The notes: generated by a model not told the origin, from the sequence alone. DNA of 64,000 bases from Piliocolobus tephrosceles (GCF_002776525.5 NC_045452.1:25017448-25081447), one strand, 5' to 3'; shown: positions 34,801-49,800, counted from the first letter of the stretch. Program-made: numbers and translations.

Positions 34801-37800
34801 GATTGCAGTGAGCCGAGATCACGCCTCTGCACTCCAGCCTGGGTGACAGAGTGAGACACTGTCTCTCAACAAAACAAAACAAAAGAAAAAACCTAAGTAA
34901 GCAAAACAGCAGCTTGAATGGTCAGGGACATACTCGTGCTGCAAAGAATCAAGACATGCCTGGGAATGACAGCCGCACGATTCAGGAGCCAGGGAGCGCT
35001 GGGGCTGGCTGCGTGGGGAGTCCAGGGCGCCTGCAAGGCTGGTGATAGGCAGGGGGGTGGGGTAGGTGTTGTGTGCATCTGAAACACTTATTAACCAGTC
35101 AGGTCACAGAGGCCTTCCAGGACTTCCTTTCTTCCTTCCTGTACCCAGAGCTGGCCTCTTGCTTCTGTGGAGGCTGTGCCTACCTGTCCCCATGCACTGG
35201 CTGGCCAGCTCTGGTTTCTCGCCCCCACCTTGGAAGGGCCTTTGTCCAGATGCCCCTGAGCTCCAGGTGCTCAGATGGTGGAGCTGCCATTCACTGAGTG
35301 CCCACTGCACAGGGCACTGCTCAGCACTGTGCACCAGGGAGAACAGGAGGTCCTAGACCCGGGCAGGGTCACGGGCCAGCGGGCAGCTGGACCAGGTGGG
35401 GCCTCCCAGTATATGCGTCTCTGTGCCTCCCAGCCCTGCCTGCCCTGGCGCTCACACGGTGTGCTTTTCCGGTTGAAGTGGCGGTGAGGATTAAGCCCTG
35501 GCTGGGAACACTCTCTCTCCACCTGCTGCTGGACACATCCCCCCGTGTCCACATCATCTCAAACACAGCGAGTACCCGGAGGCCTACCTGAGACAACACA
35601 GAACCCAGCCCGGCTCATCATGGCAATGCTAACAATCACCTTCCATAGCAGGAACTCAGGAGGCGGCTCCTGGGACCGGCCCGTGTGCCAGTCCTCCCAG
35701 GAGGCAGTGTGGGCGGGGTGGGGTCTGGGTGTGCCCTGGCCTCCGTGTGAACCTGCTCTGCACCTCCCTCAGGCCCTACCTGCTTCAGCACCACGTCGGG
35801 GTCGTAGTTCATGACTGTGAAGTGCTTCTCGTAGTCATCTAGGTCGTTGAGTGCGAAGGCCCTGGAAGACAAGCGTGTGTGGGTTCTTGAGCCAGCCTTG
35901 TCCCTGCGAGGTGCCACCCACTCAACCTTCCCAGCTAGGAGCTCAGGGCTTGGGGCAGGACCACCTGCTGCCCAGGCGGGAGCCTGTTCCCTTGTTTGTG
36001 TGGGCGGGGGAGCCCCACGGCCTCACTGAGCTGGGGTGGAGGTGAGTGAGATACTAGCTGTGAAGTCTCTGCAGGTCCATTAAAACGGCACCTGGTTCTC
36101 ACGTGGGTGCCCATTTTACAAAGAATGTTCACATCCATTACCATGGGCAATGCCAGAACTCTGATGTGGGCAGGGCAGGTCACCGCCAACTACCACGCAG
36201 GGAGACAAGCTCCAAGGGCCGCTTGCGGGGTGAGTGATGGAGGGCACCTTCCAACTACACTTTCTGATTCCAAAAAGGGCCCATCGCTCACCCGCTACCT
36301 CCACCCGGTCCCCCAGCTCCCTGACCCTGGACCCAGCCAGCCCTCCACTTACCGGTTGGAGAACCGCAGCCAGAACACATCATACACGAACAAGCGCAGG
36401 GGCTTCACTGACCGCAGCAGCACGATGTAGCGGATGTCAAACTTCACCTTCCCCACGTCTTCTCGAAGGAACAATACAGGACTTTCAATGTACTTGGACA
36501 CAACCTGGAGGACACAGGCGCAAGCTCACTGGTGGCCCTCGTCTCCCCTCTGCTGGGCCAGGACAGAGCACTCTGGGGCTCCTGAGCACACAAAACCACG
36601 CAGGGGGCAAAGACAGGGCTGCCCTTTACTCCTCCTTCTGCCTTTTCAAACCTGCCAAGGTTGCCGCAAAGTCTTTTTTTATTTTGAGACAGTCTCGCTC
36701 TGTCGCCCAGGCTGGAGTGCAGTGGCGTGATCTGGGCTCACTGCAAGCCCCGCCTCCCGGGTTCAGGCCATTCTCCCACCTCAGCCTCCCAAGTAGCTGG
36801 GACTACAGGCGCCCGTCACCATGCCCAATTAAGTTTTTGTATTTTTAGTAAAGACGGGGTTTCACTGTGTGGGCCAGGATGGTCTCAATCTCCTGACCTT
36901 GTGATCTGTCCGCATCGGCCTCCCCAAGTGCTGGGATTACAGGTGTGAGCCACTGTGCCCGTGCCCGGCCCTTTTTTTTTGAGACAGAGTTTCATTCTGT
37001 CACCCAGGCTGGAGTGCAATGGCACAATCTCAGCTCACTGCAACCTCTGCCTCCCAGGTTCAAGTGATTCTCCTGCCTCAGCCTCCCAAGTAGCTGGGAT
37101 TACAGGTGCCCGCCACCACGCCCAGCTAATTTCTGTATTTTTAGTAGAAAGGGGTTTCTCCATGTTGGCCTGGCTGGTTTCGAACTCCTGACCTCAGGTG
37201 ATCCGCCCACCTTGGCCTCCCAAAGTGCTGGGATTACAGGCGTGAGCCACCGCGCTCTGCAGCAAAGTCTTTATATCCATTTTTAATTGAAATGGAATAT
37301 AAATTCTCACCCATAATTCCATCCACCCCACCCCACAGCCTGAAGTCTCCATTACAATCATCCTTGTGATGCATTTCCTGCCAGCCTCTGACAAGGTATA
37401 CAGCCCAGGCGGATTCTGTGCCCTGCAATACTGCCTCTGGATGTCCCCTCACCACGAATCTTTACCACGGCTCTGAGAGGCTCCTTGTCCAGGCTCAGTC
37501 ACCTCATCCTGCTGGGCAGCCATACCTGGCACACTATGTGGTAAGGACTTGGAGGGCAGTCACACCCAGGACAGTTCTTTTTTTAAAGACAGGGTCTTGC
37601 TCTGTCGCCCAGGGTGGAGTGCAGTGGCACGATCACAGCTCACTGCAGCCACAATCCCCTGGGCTCAAGTGTTCCTCCTCCGCTTGCCAGAGTGCTGAGA
37701 TTATAGGTGTAAGCCACCTTGCCCAGCCTGGACCTGTCCATGAGGACCATGACACTTGGTCCCCTCTGCCCCGGGGCTCCTGGGCTGCAGGGCCCACCTT

Positions 37801-40800
37801 TGGGGTGCTCTCTCGGTGCCGGATGATGCTGTGCAGGCTCTTGGTGACGTGGGTGTCCAGGCTGCGAGCCAGGTTCCAGGGCTTGCAGATCCAGTGGTTG
37901 TCCTCGCCCCTGGGGAGCAGAAGGGCTGTCTGGGTGGCACCTGGGGCCTGAGTTCCCAGATGATGCCACCCCAGGACACAGCGGCAGAAGTGGGTGGCCC
38001 ACTTCTCCTTGGGAACTGAGTGGGCACCAGAGAGGAGCTGTCAGAGGCAGGGGCTTGGGGAACGAGGAGGGGTTTGCCAGAGCCCAGGGAGCTGTGCTGC
38101 GGTGGAGAGGACAGCCCCAGCAAAACCCTGGAGAGGTCCTGCAGTCCATGAGGCCAGCCGTGACATTTGGGGCCCAGAGCTCGGCTCCCGCACCACGGTT
38201 TCCACAGTGGGTGCTCACGGAGCACAAAGGTGGACACAGAGGCTGGGCTGGGGGAAAGGGCCATGGAGCGTGCCGATGCCGTGTCTGAGACTTACCACCT
38301 TTCTCGCTGCTGGAAGTAGCTGACAAACTGGGGCAGCTCGGTGCGCAGGTTGAAGGTTCGGGGCAGCCAGGCTGGGCCCTCAGGGCCGCCGGCCCGGCGC
38401 GCTATGGAGGCCAGGCAGTCCTTGACAGTCAGCAGGTTCTCGCAGGGGAACTGGTTCAGCAGCACGCCCGGCCTCTCCTGGCTGAGTTTCCTGCAGGGCG
38501 GAGGCAGGTGCACCAGCTCAAGGGGAGGCCGGCAGTGCCTAGAGGCCCTGACTGGGAGGACTCCTGTGGCCAGAGGTGCCCTCACCTGTAGTCCTTGAAG
38601 TGTGAGAAGTTGAACAGGATGTCGGCGTCTGCCTCGCTCTGGGTGAGGGTGAAGCGCGGGTGGGTGAGGCTGCTGGCCACCTGCTGCACATCCGTGTAGA
38701 CCCTGTGGGGAGAGCCCAAGCTGGGTAACCCCGGCTCCGAAGTGTCCAAGTGGGACTCCAGCACCACCCCTAGCTCAGGGACTCCCCTCCCTGTTTTGAA
38801 GTTAATGTGGCAGAGGCGAGTCCTGGGTTCGAGTCACGATGTTGGACAGCCCAGGTTCAGAACCTGCTGCCTCCGATCTGCCGAGGGAGGGGGGCAACCC
38901 GTACCCTTGTGACTCCTGGTTCCTCATCTTCAGGACTGGACCACACCATCCACCTCACATTTGTCGTTAAAATTAAATGGCATAATTTGGGTGTTTATTA
39001 TGTGCTAGTTCTTTCCTCTCACACGGAAAAAGGATGAACCCAGGGCCTCCAATCTCACACGGGCACACCAAGGGCCTCCATGAGGCCTCTGCCCCAGAGG
39101 AGGTGGAGGGACCTTAGGCCCCGGCCACGTCACCACCAGACTCATGTCTCAGCAAGAGCCCCTGGGCTGCCCGGCTGGGGCAGACGCCAGCAGGGAGGAA
39201 AGCCCTCAGGACAGGTGGAGGGGACAGAGTGGAGCAGGCTGCCTGTTCCTGGCTGGACCAAATTTAGGCAGCCAAGGGGAGTATCTGGGAGCCTCAGGGA
39301 GGGGCTCCTGTGAAGGCTACGGCGGAACCTGCTCTGCATCTCTGGGTCCTCACCTGTGCCTGTTTCCACAAGGTGTCCAGCCTGGACCTTCTGGCCTGGC
39401 CTTCCTTAACTCACCAGCCACACCTGCAGCCTCTCGGCAGGGGCCCCTCCTGGCAGCCCGGGTGGCTGTTGTAGGTGCCCAGCATGTTCCCAGCCAGCAA
39501 AGGCTCCCCGCTTTGGGGAGGGCCGGCACGCACAGGCCTGGCTGGTGTTGGGTTCCAGGACTGGATGAGCATGGTATCCGGGTAAGTGGAGCAGCCCCAT
39601 GGCATGCAGGGTTGGTAATGGGACCCCTTGGTGCCCAGAAGACGGGGTGGGATGGGGACCGGTATGGCCGACGCTTCTGCCCAGGGGACCCTCTACCCAC
39701 TGCCAGCATTTCCATGGTCTAGTCCTATTTTTAACTTTCAAGGATGTTTTTATTTTATTTTTTTTTAAGAAGGAGTCTTGCTCTGTAGCCCAGGCTGGAG
39801 TGCCATGGCCTGATCTCAGCTCACTACAGGAAGAGGCTTCAAAAGATTCTTCCTCCTCAGCCTCCCGAGTAGCTGTGATTACAGGCGCCCGCCACTGTGC
39901 CATACTTTTTTTTTTTTTTGTATTTTTAGTAGAGATGGGGTTTCACCATGCTGGCCAGGCTGGTGTTGAACTCCCGACCTCAGGTGATCTGCCTGGCTGG
40001 GACTCCCAAAGTGCTGGGATCACAGGTGTGAGCCGCCGCACCTGGCCTCATGGGTGAGGTGTGAAACCTGGGAGGCAGAGGTCGCGGTGAGCTGAGATTG
40101 TGCCACTGCACTCCAGCCTTGGTGACAGAGGGAGATTCCGTCTCCAAAAAAAAAAAAAAAATCTCCGGAAAGCCGTGCTCACTCTTGCACTTTCCGCAGC
40201 ATTTTCTCTGGGATCCCAAGAACTCCACTCCCTGCCCTTGTCACTGCAGCGCCCAGACAGGACACAGCTGACTTGCTGTGCGCCATGTGCCAAGCACTGT
40301 TCTGGGGCTATGGGAATCACGAAGCGTGGGAGGCGGCAATTGGGGACACGTCTCAGGCCAAGGAGTGGGGGCTACGCACTTGAAGATGTGGTCGTGGGGG
40401 TGCACTACGGGGTTGATGTCAAGTGGCAGCTTCTCCTTGTTTTCCTCCAGAATGGCCTAGAAGGAAACACACCGGAGGTAGAGATGAGGTCAAGGAAGGG
40501 AGGGGAAGGCCGGGCGTGGTGGCTCTTTCCCATAATCCCAGCACTTTGAGAGGCCAAGGCAGGTGGATCGCATGATGTCAAGAGTTCAAGACCAGCCTGG
40601 CCAACATGGCAAAACCCTGACTCTACTAAGAATATAAAAATCAGGAGGCTGAGGCAGGAGAATCGCTTGAACCCAAGAGGCAGAGGTTGCAGAGAGCCAA
40701 GATCGCGCCACTGCACTCCAGCCTGGGAAAGACTGTGAGACTCCATCTCAAAAAAAAAAAAAAAAGAAAAGAGAGGGAGGGGACACAAGGCTCCCTGCCT

Positions 40801-43800
40801 GGTGTCAGGTTCTAAGGCCTCACGGGGCGTATGGCTGCTCCTCCCTCCCAACACCCCAAAGCCTCTAACCACCCCCTCACCCCAGGATTCTGGGGCTCCA
40901 GGCCCCAAAAGAACCAGGTAAACATTGCTGCACATCTTCTCAATGCTACTTCGAAATCACACGGGGAAAGAAGGTGCTAAACTCCTCCTGGGAGGAGCTG
41001 CTTAGTCCTAGGAGCCCCGAGGGCTGTCCGGAGCTTCAGCAGTGTGATGATTTAAAACATGCCCATGTGCTGCACATGGTGGCTCAAGCCAGTAATGCCT
41101 GTACTTTAGGAAGCTGAGATGGAAGACTGCCTGAGCCCAGGCGTGTAGGACCAGCCTGGGCAACATACTGAGACCTCGTCTCTACAGAAAAAGTAAATAA
41201 TTCGCGGGGCTTGGTGGCCGTTGCCTGGAATTCCAGCTACTTGGGAGGCTGAGGCAGGAGGATTGCCTGAACCCAGGAATTAGAGGTGGCAGTTAGCTAG
41301 GATGATGCCACTGTACTCTAGCCTGGACAAAAGCAAGACCCCATCTTTAAAAAAAAAAAAAAAAAAAGATTAAAACATGCCTACAAACTCTTTGACACTC
41401 TTCCAAAGGCAGAGCCGCATCCACCTCTGAGTTGCTTCTAATAAGCAGGACAAGGGTGGAAGGGACAGGGTTGCTCCTGTGACAAGGCCATGAAGCCGGA
41501 GGCTTCCTCTTCGCTCTCTCCCTAGGATCGCTTGCTCTGGGAGAAACCAGGTGCCACATCCTGGGGACACCCGAGCACTCCAACAGAGAGGCCCACAAGG
41601 CAGGGAGCCCAGGCCTCCTGCCAACAGCCAGCACCAACACAGCAGGCATGCACATATGCCGTACAGAAGCGGGGCCGCAGCCTGACGGGCAGCCTGTGTA
41701 TCTCGAGGGAGACCTGAGGCACCCTGCTGAGCCACTCCTGAACTCCTGGCCCACAGAAATCGTGTGAGAGAATAAATGTTTGCTGTTTTAAGGTGCTAAG
41801 TTTTGGAGTTACTTGTTACCCAGCCATAGCTAATGGACACAGGCAATCCTGGGCCCAGAGCACAGACCTGATTGTGAAGGGTCAAATGGGAAAAAAAGGA
41901 CACCTGGCCTCGTATCTTCTCTTCCTGGTCAGCACAGAGCTTCCCAAGGAAAACACGAACTTTAGTTCCTGTTCCATTAACAAACAAGCCCAAGACCAGG
42001 AAGCGTTCGTCCCTCCAGTTGCATCCACAAACGCATTCACTTTTTCAGGCAAACGTGTACTAAGCACCTTCCTGGTGCAGGGGCTCCGGGAGGCTTGTAA
42101 GCACCCTTTGAACCAGTAAGACTGACCCCCTTGATTTTGGCATGGTTGGTTCAATCATCACTGACTTAGACCAAAGTGAAAGGAGGTCCCCCTACAGCCC
42201 ACCCCTGCAGTCAGGAGTGCCCACACAAACACACCACCACCCCACGCGCCCACTCATCTAACCCTTCCCACAACCCTCCGAGGCACTTAGCGCCTGGTGT
42301 GCAGAAAGGACGACTTCAGTCACCGTGGGGCAAGCCTGCAGCCTCAGCCCACAAGCCGCCAGGTCCCCTTGGTTCTGGACTCCAGCTCTTCCACCCGCTG
42401 TGTGACCCTTGGCAAGTGACTTAACCTCTCTGTGTCTCAATGTCCTCATCCTCAGTAAAATCAAGATAAAAACAGAACTGTAAAATTGTAAGGAACTGAG
42501 TGGCACATGGCCACAAAGTACTAAGCACAGGCTCCCCTGTAGGCTGGTTCCAGCCTACGGAAGCAGCAACAGATGAGAGGGGAAGGGAAGGAGGAGAGAC
42601 GGGTCAGGGTAGGAACCCCCTTCCCAGCCCTGACTGGTCCTGGAGGTGGCTATGTTCCCATAGGCTCCTCTTCCTCCCCTGGCACTGGGGCCTCGCCAAC
42701 TCTGGCTCCCTAACCCGCCAGCCTCCTAGTATGGGGCCTGGATGAGCTCTTACCTCCAGTCAGGCACTTCCGAGTGGCCAGCTGGGTCCCTTGGGGCCCT
42801 GACCGAGACTGAAAGCACTTTTGTTATCAGTAACAGTGACCGTGATGGCAACTTGCAGGCCTGCTGAGTGAGGGAGGCACGCGATATGTGAACACAGGGT
42901 GTTTCTGTGCCTCAGTGAGATGAGGATGGGGCTGAGTGGGGTTCACGGCCAAGACCAACTGCACAGCCCCCTCCTTCCTGAGGGAGCACCAGGCACCCTG
43001 GGATCTGAAGCCTCAGTCGCACAGCCGCAGGCAGCTTGTGTTCACTCTCTGAGCCCCTCGTCTCTCAGAGGCTCCCAAAACTCTCTATGCCTCCCATGGT
43101 AACTGGCTCAGGGCCTGGCACCCGGCTGGCGTTTGATAATATTTGGTGTCTGTACAGAGAACATTCTGGAAGCTACCAAGCAGACAGGCCCTGGGGTGGA
43201 GGAGGGCTGCACCTGGTAGTGCTCGGCGGGTGGCTCCGGCGTGCAGGAGCTGAGGTCCAGCATGTCGGTGGGGGCCCAGGGCAGCAGCATGCACTTCCGG
43301 ATCAGGGGGTCTGTCTCTCCGTAGGCAAAGTCTCGGGTCACCTCCTCTGTGCCAAGACACGTGTGCCCATCAGAGAGGGTGACAGGACACTGGGCTGAGG
43401 CCCCTCTTCCAGGATGGGCAGGTGCTGACTTACCGCCAGTGTCCAGGTCCCTCAGGGGCCACAGCAGCGTGTAGGCCACCTGCTGGGGCATGTAGAAGAA
43501 GGGTGCCGTGGCAAAACTGGGCACGTCTGCGTGCTGGATCCGCGAACCGAACTCGTCCATGATATACCACACCGGCATCTTCTCCTCGGCTGTCTGCAGA
43601 CAGAGCACATATGGCACTCGTCGCTCACCCGTCCGCCTACTGGAACTCCCTTCTGGAACCCAGACATCGAGCACCCATCAGCCCACAGCCACCTCTCTGA
43701 TCTTGGAGGCCCCCTCACATATACTCCAGGCCCTTTAGCTAAGCTAGGGGCTCCGGGACAGCAGCCCTGCCTTAGCACACCAGGACACAGGCCTGGGTAA

Positions 43801-46800
43801 CGCAGTGTGACAACTCGTGGTAAAAGGGCGTTTGGTAACAAGGCACACAGCCCAGCACCCGTAGGGTTGTATCTGGGTTTGTGGGTAATTGGGGGGTGGG
43901 GGGAGTAGTCTTTGAGCTCAAGGAAGGCTCCCTGGAGGAGGTGATATCTAAGGTAAAATCATGAGAAACAAGCAGCTGTCTCTTCCTAAACTAACAGTGG
44001 TGAGGGGCTGGAGCATGGGGTGAGTCCGCGGAGAGGCCACCAGGGGTGGGTGAGGAATGGCTGAGGGCTTTTAAGAGAGTGACAGAATCAGAGGGGCCAG
44101 GAAAGAGGCAGCTGAGTCATCTGGGCCCTCTGAGTTTAGGAGTCTGAGAGGGCTGCGTCCTGTGAGCTCAGGGGTCAGCTGGGCCCAAGTCCCCAGGATA
44201 GCACGCTCCTTAGGAAGCCACAGGAGAAAGTGAGCTATTTGCTCTGGACAGCCCCTCACCCAGCCTGATGGCACAGGGCAGCAGAGGTCTGTGCCCATGC
44301 CTGTCCTCCCCGTCCCCGGGGCCCAGCTACCCACTCACCCCATGGGCCAGCTGGTAGGTCTGGTTGAACTTCCACATCTCCTCCAGGACCAGGGCCACAG
44401 CCTCCGCACTGGGCAGCTCACCGTGGAACTCAATGCCCATCAGGTTGGCCATGCGGTGCAGCAGCCCGGGCACCTGCTGCAGCTGCTGGCGTGCATGCTC
44501 CACACGGCAAGTCCAGGCGTGGTCGATGAGGAAGATGCTGCGGGCATAGGCCACAATGTGAGGTTGCCGGGCAGGCATGGGGCAAAGGGAAGTGGGGGGA
44601 GGAAGAGGCCCAGGGCTGTGTTGGGACCAGGACTCAAGCTTCCTGAGATTTGGTCTGCCGGGTGCCGTAGTTATGCCCAGTTTGGACTCCAGTGGGCCTG
44701 GGTCAGGTGCTGGCGCTGCTGTTCACTCCCTGTGTGATCCTGAGCAAGCACCTCCTCCTCTTCAAGCTTCTCAAACAGGGCAGCAGGGGTCTCTACCGCC
44801 TGTCACCAGGCTGTCACAGCAGCAGATGAGACTAGATACGTGGTATACCTACTGTCCACCAAGCACTTGCAATAAACACACCGGCAGTCACTAGCATGAA
44901 CCTGGACCTCGGGCCACTGCAGGGCTGGCCCACGCTTCCCATCTCGCTGCCTGCAGGCCGGGTACACCACAGCTGCTCAACAAAAGCAAAGGCCCTACAC
45001 GCCGGAGGCCAGCGCAGGCAGACAGCACGGGGGCTACCACACAGGTCTCGCCCACGCGGCCAGGTCTTCTGGAAGCACTAAGGCTTTTTTGTGGGAGAGG
45101 CTTCCAGTCCCCGCACACAGGATCCCTGCAGCTGAGCCCCTACAGAAGCATGTCGGGGCTGTGGCACAGGACGAGCCGTCCCTACCTGTAGGACACAGGG
45201 CTGACCATAATCCTCCCAGAGCCCTGCCGGATTAGGAGGCACCAAACAGGTGCCTAAAGGGCAAAGCAGCCCCCAGCTTGCCTCCGTCTCTGTTCCCTTT
45301 TTAACATGAAAGGGACAACCAATGTTCCAGTTCTTAGGCTGGGGGGCAAGTTCAGGAGTATTTATCTTCTTGTGCTTACATGAGTTTTGTTGGCCCGTCC
45401 TAAAATAAGTGGGTTTACTCTTGCACTTATGCTAGAGTGGGTGACCACAGGATGCAGGGCAGAGCCAGGCCTTCGGGGTGACCCTTGGCACGTGCAACAA
45501 GGGGTGCTGTACAAAGAGAGGTATGGGGATGCGGATGGAGAGCCTGTTGGGACCTGGCAATCAGGGGAGACTCGGGGGGATGAAGGCCTGGAAGCAGAAA
45601 GGCCCAGAAGCAGGTGAGGCTGAAATGAACACTCAGCCTCCAAATCCGAGACTCTGGATTCCCAGCCTCCCACCACCCACAGCGTGGCTGGCAGCGGGTT
45701 CTGTGGTTGTAGGCCCGAGACAGAATGTGAGCTGGGAGCTCCAAGGGCTTGCAGAGAACGTGTTGTTCAATGCAACAGGTGAATGCATTGAATTCACCTG
45801 TTCTTGGGCCTGAGCGGCACAGAACTCACTTCACTGAACCTGAAGGGGAGGGTGAGCCCGAGCACGCATGGGCGGGGGTGCTGGGCTCTCCATATTTCTG
45901 GGGTGACTTGCTACTGCCCACTCACAGCTGGAGGAGGCGGCGGGAGAAGCTCCGAAGAAGAGACCAGACGCCTGCCCAAAGAGCTGTGCATGGACACAGG
46001 CGCCCGGCAAGTTTCTCCGAGGGTCCACAAAACCTGTGGCGGAGGGGCCTGCAGGCCTGTCCTAGGGATAGCCACTCTTGGTCCCTAGGGGCAGGAAGCC
46101 TGGGGTACAGTCTCAGCTCTGCCCTAACTACTCCATGGCCCTTGGCAAGGCCAGGCCTGCTCTGGGTCTCAGGTCCTCAGGTGTTCCAGGGCCCAGCCCA
46201 GATTCCAATTCAGCAGGACCAGAAAGGGGCTTTGACCGTGGAGGAGTAAGGCTGACCTGCACCCTTAACCTGGAGGGTGACCTCGGGCAAAACGAACTCC
46301 TAATCCCCTGTAGCAGGACCACTGTGACAATGAGACTGCTGGGAGAGGCTGTCAGGCCACAGTCCATCCGGTCACCATAGGAATGCTCTGTGTTGCCATG
46401 GACACTACTCTGAAGCCCGGATGGACAACCACTGGCCACATGTGCTTGCCACAGAGCTGTCCTGAGGAAGATGTCCAGGAGAATCTACATTACTGCATCT
46501 CCCACCTTTCACCAGGTGAGGGTCATGGTGGTGTCTCTGGCCAGGCTCCTACCTGTTGGGGTTGGCTGCCTGGAGCCCGCTCTCCCTGGTCACGATGACC
46601 TTGTAGCACAGCTCGCTCCCCGGGTTGGGCTGCTTTCTCCGCACCTCCCGGGCTGCCTCGTCCTCCTCCTCTTCCACTTCCTCCACTTGCATGATCCCAA
46701 ACACCTCCCCAGCGTCGAAAACCTGGGGGCCAGAGCTCAGGTCAGCAGGGGCATGGGCAGGAGACCCCACCCTAATGCCTTCACCACCAGCTCCAGAAAG

Positions 46801-49800
46801 CCACCCAGGGTGCCACACCCAGGCTTCAAGGACAAACTTGTCTCCTTCAGAGGAGTGGAACCTGTTTAATGCAACTACACACAGTCTTATGGGTGGGCAC
46901 ACTGAAGCTCCTGGAGATTTCAGGGTCAGAATGGGGATCTAACGTACCCCACCATCGCCTGAGCTGTCATCCAGAGCCCCTTGTCCCACCGGATGCTGTG
47001 CATGGAGATGGGACCTCAAGGACTGGCTGGAGGTATCTGCAGTCCACCCTCTTCACATTACAGGGAAAGAGAGGCCCCAAAGGCAGAGAAGTCAATGGAA
47101 GAGTCAGGATCTTGGTGGCTGGGGGCACACCCCAATGTGCCCCTCACAGAAGAACCCTTCAACACTAGGACAGCTGAGTCAATTCACAGAGAAGCCTCCT
47201 CCAGCCCAGCCTCACCCACTCCAGGCCAACGGGAAGTGAGGCCCCAGGTCAAGGTGGGATGGGAAGATAAGGGCCTTGTCCTGCCTCACATGGCTAGTCA
47301 AGCAGGCAAGTGACCTCTTCCGGTGTGCGTGGAGCACAGGGGTCCCTGGCCCAGCCACACTCACGCACTGTCTGCCACAAGCCGGCAAAGGGGGCTTCCG
47401 GGCAGATTCTGGAGCCAGGCTGTGTGGGTTCAAATCTTGGTTTCACCACTTCCTAGACAAGTGACCTTGAACAAGTTACTTAACTATCCCGTGGGTGTTT
47501 CCTCATCCACACGATGGGAATAACAGAACCTCTCTCTGAGGACTACTGGGAGGATGAGATGATTCAGACCCAGAGCTCAGAGTGGGGCCCGGCCACAGCA
47601 AATGCTCTATAAGCAAGGGTTCCATTGTTACGCTTCTGAGACTGTTTCTTCTCCTGTGAGAGTGGGTGTCATCCACCTTTCAGGACACTGACGGAATGAA
47701 ATCAAACAGCGTGCATCAAGTCCTGGCATACAGCGGAGGCTCAACAAAGGCCAGTTCCTCCTGATAACCTATTTCCCATTACTCGATTAAAAACGGCAGT
47801 TGGAAACTAGTTAACTACTCGGGTGCAGGCAGCTTTTGTGCACTGGGCAGGACTTGCCCTTTGGTGGCATGAGGATGAATCACTCATGGTCTCGCTCAGG
47901 GAGCTCATGGCTGAGTAAGTTCTAGGCCACCTGAGAGTATCAGGTAAATTGCTCTGGGGCCTGGAGGGCCTGGGAAGACTTTGCGGATGAGGAACCATAA
48001 CCCGAGGGAAGATTTAAACATGAGGCTACAGGGTGAGGATGGAAAGGAACTCCAGGCAGAGGGAAGAATAAGAGCGAAGGCCTGGAGGCAGATAGCCCAG
48101 GGTGGAGCAAACCAGGGGTCACATGAGAGACAAGGCACCTGAGACAAGGGGCGTCCAGTTCTCCTTTAGTCCTCAAGGTGGGTCCGGGGAGGCTACTGCC
48201 TTCTCCAGTTTAGGACTGGGGGGAGGCTCAGAGGGCTGGAATCCAGACCTCAGGCTTCCGCCCCAGTACCCCAAATCCCCAGGGGACAGTCTGAGGCTTA
48301 GGGAGAGAGTCTGCCTCAAGACTGCCTTGGCTTCAACCCAGCTGTGAAATGGGGGTAACCACATCCCCTTCATGGCAGGACTGGAAGAGCTCCCCAGGAG
48401 ATAAGGGGGGTGGTTTTGCAAATGGGAAGCTTGTGCAGACAGAAGAGTAGACATTTTAAAAACACCTCTTCGGCCAGGCGCGGTGGCTCACACCTGTAAT
48501 CCTAACACTTCGGGAGGCCGAGGAGGGCAGATCATGAGGTCAGGAGTTCGAGACCAGCCTGACCAACATGGTGAAACCCCATCTCTATTAAAAATACAAA
48601 AACTAGCTAGGTGTGGTGGTGCACGCCTGTAATCCCAGCTACTTAGGTAAGGCTGAGGCAGGAGAATCTTTTGAACCTGGGAGGCGGAGCTTGCAGTGAG
48701 CCGAGATCACTCCACTGCACTCCAGCCTGGGTGGCAGAGCAGACTCCGTCTCAAAAAAAAAAAAAGAAAAAAAAAATGTCTTCCCCATCCTTTCCAGGGC
48801 AGCCACCCTAAGGTGAGGCAGGAGGGCTGATGGCCACGGGTGGAAGGGCCCATGGCACTGGCAGGTGGTGCTGCTGCTTCTGGCGTCCTCCCCCGCACCT
48901 GGGCCAGCAGCAGTAGCGGGCTTCCCTCGGAAGAGCTGCAGGTTTGTGTCTGGTAAAGCAGTGACTCAGCTCTGCCCTTAATGGCTGGGGAGGGTCACGG
49001 AAAAACACTTGCTGCCCCTTAGTAGGGGAACAGCAGGCAGGGCAGCCTGGGCAGGGGATGAAATGCAGCGGCGACCACCCTGTGTGCCGGGCATATTTCT
49101 CATGCCACCTCCCATCCCTCCAATAGTGTGGGAGCCAGGTGGTGTCTCACCATCCCCTTCCCGGATGGAGAACAGGACTCAGATGGGCGAGTGACTGCCC
49201 GAGGGAGGGCGTGCTACCATGGAAGCTGGCTGGGCAGGAGCTGGTCATTCCCACTGTGCTCCTTTCACGCAGCACATGGGAAGCCTTTTGTCCTCACGAA
49301 CAAACCAGGGTCCCTTCCACCCACCACAGGCCTGGGTCCAGAGTGGGCCTCGGAAAGCATATGGCAGAAGTGAGGGGCAGAGGAAACTCTGTGACACTGT
49401 AGCATAAGGAAGCGCCACTCACTGTACATTTCCCGCAGGAAGGTTCTTAGTCCAACCAGGATTACACAGAGAAAAACTGGCTCAGAAACCATAGGGTCTG
49501 GCCAGCAGCCAGGCTCAGGGACTCCTAGCTCCCGGCCCGGGGCCCTGTTCTTGGCTCTGGGGTTCCACTTCATCACCTGCGCCACTTGGCTCATCTCAGT
49601 TGGGGAGGCGGCACCCGGAGGAGATGCCAGGTCTCGGCTAAAGAAAAGAGCCCCCAGCCAGCCCGGGAAAGCGCTGTGGCTTCAGCCCCTGGGCACGCAA
49701 TCCAAATCCGGGGCTCATCCCCAGCCAGGACAGTGGGAAACGCTTTGGAGTGGAGGAGGCAGGTGAGCAGGATGGGCCGTCCTCACAAAAAGGGAGAGAA

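Larger units (their letters stand above)
40457..43212 (-). other. TTLL12: TTLL12 intron 5
   Basis: 2.8 kb containing two Alus, an MLT1-type LTR end and a MIR (about 42360-42540). Nothing else is recognised. Confidence 0.65.
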
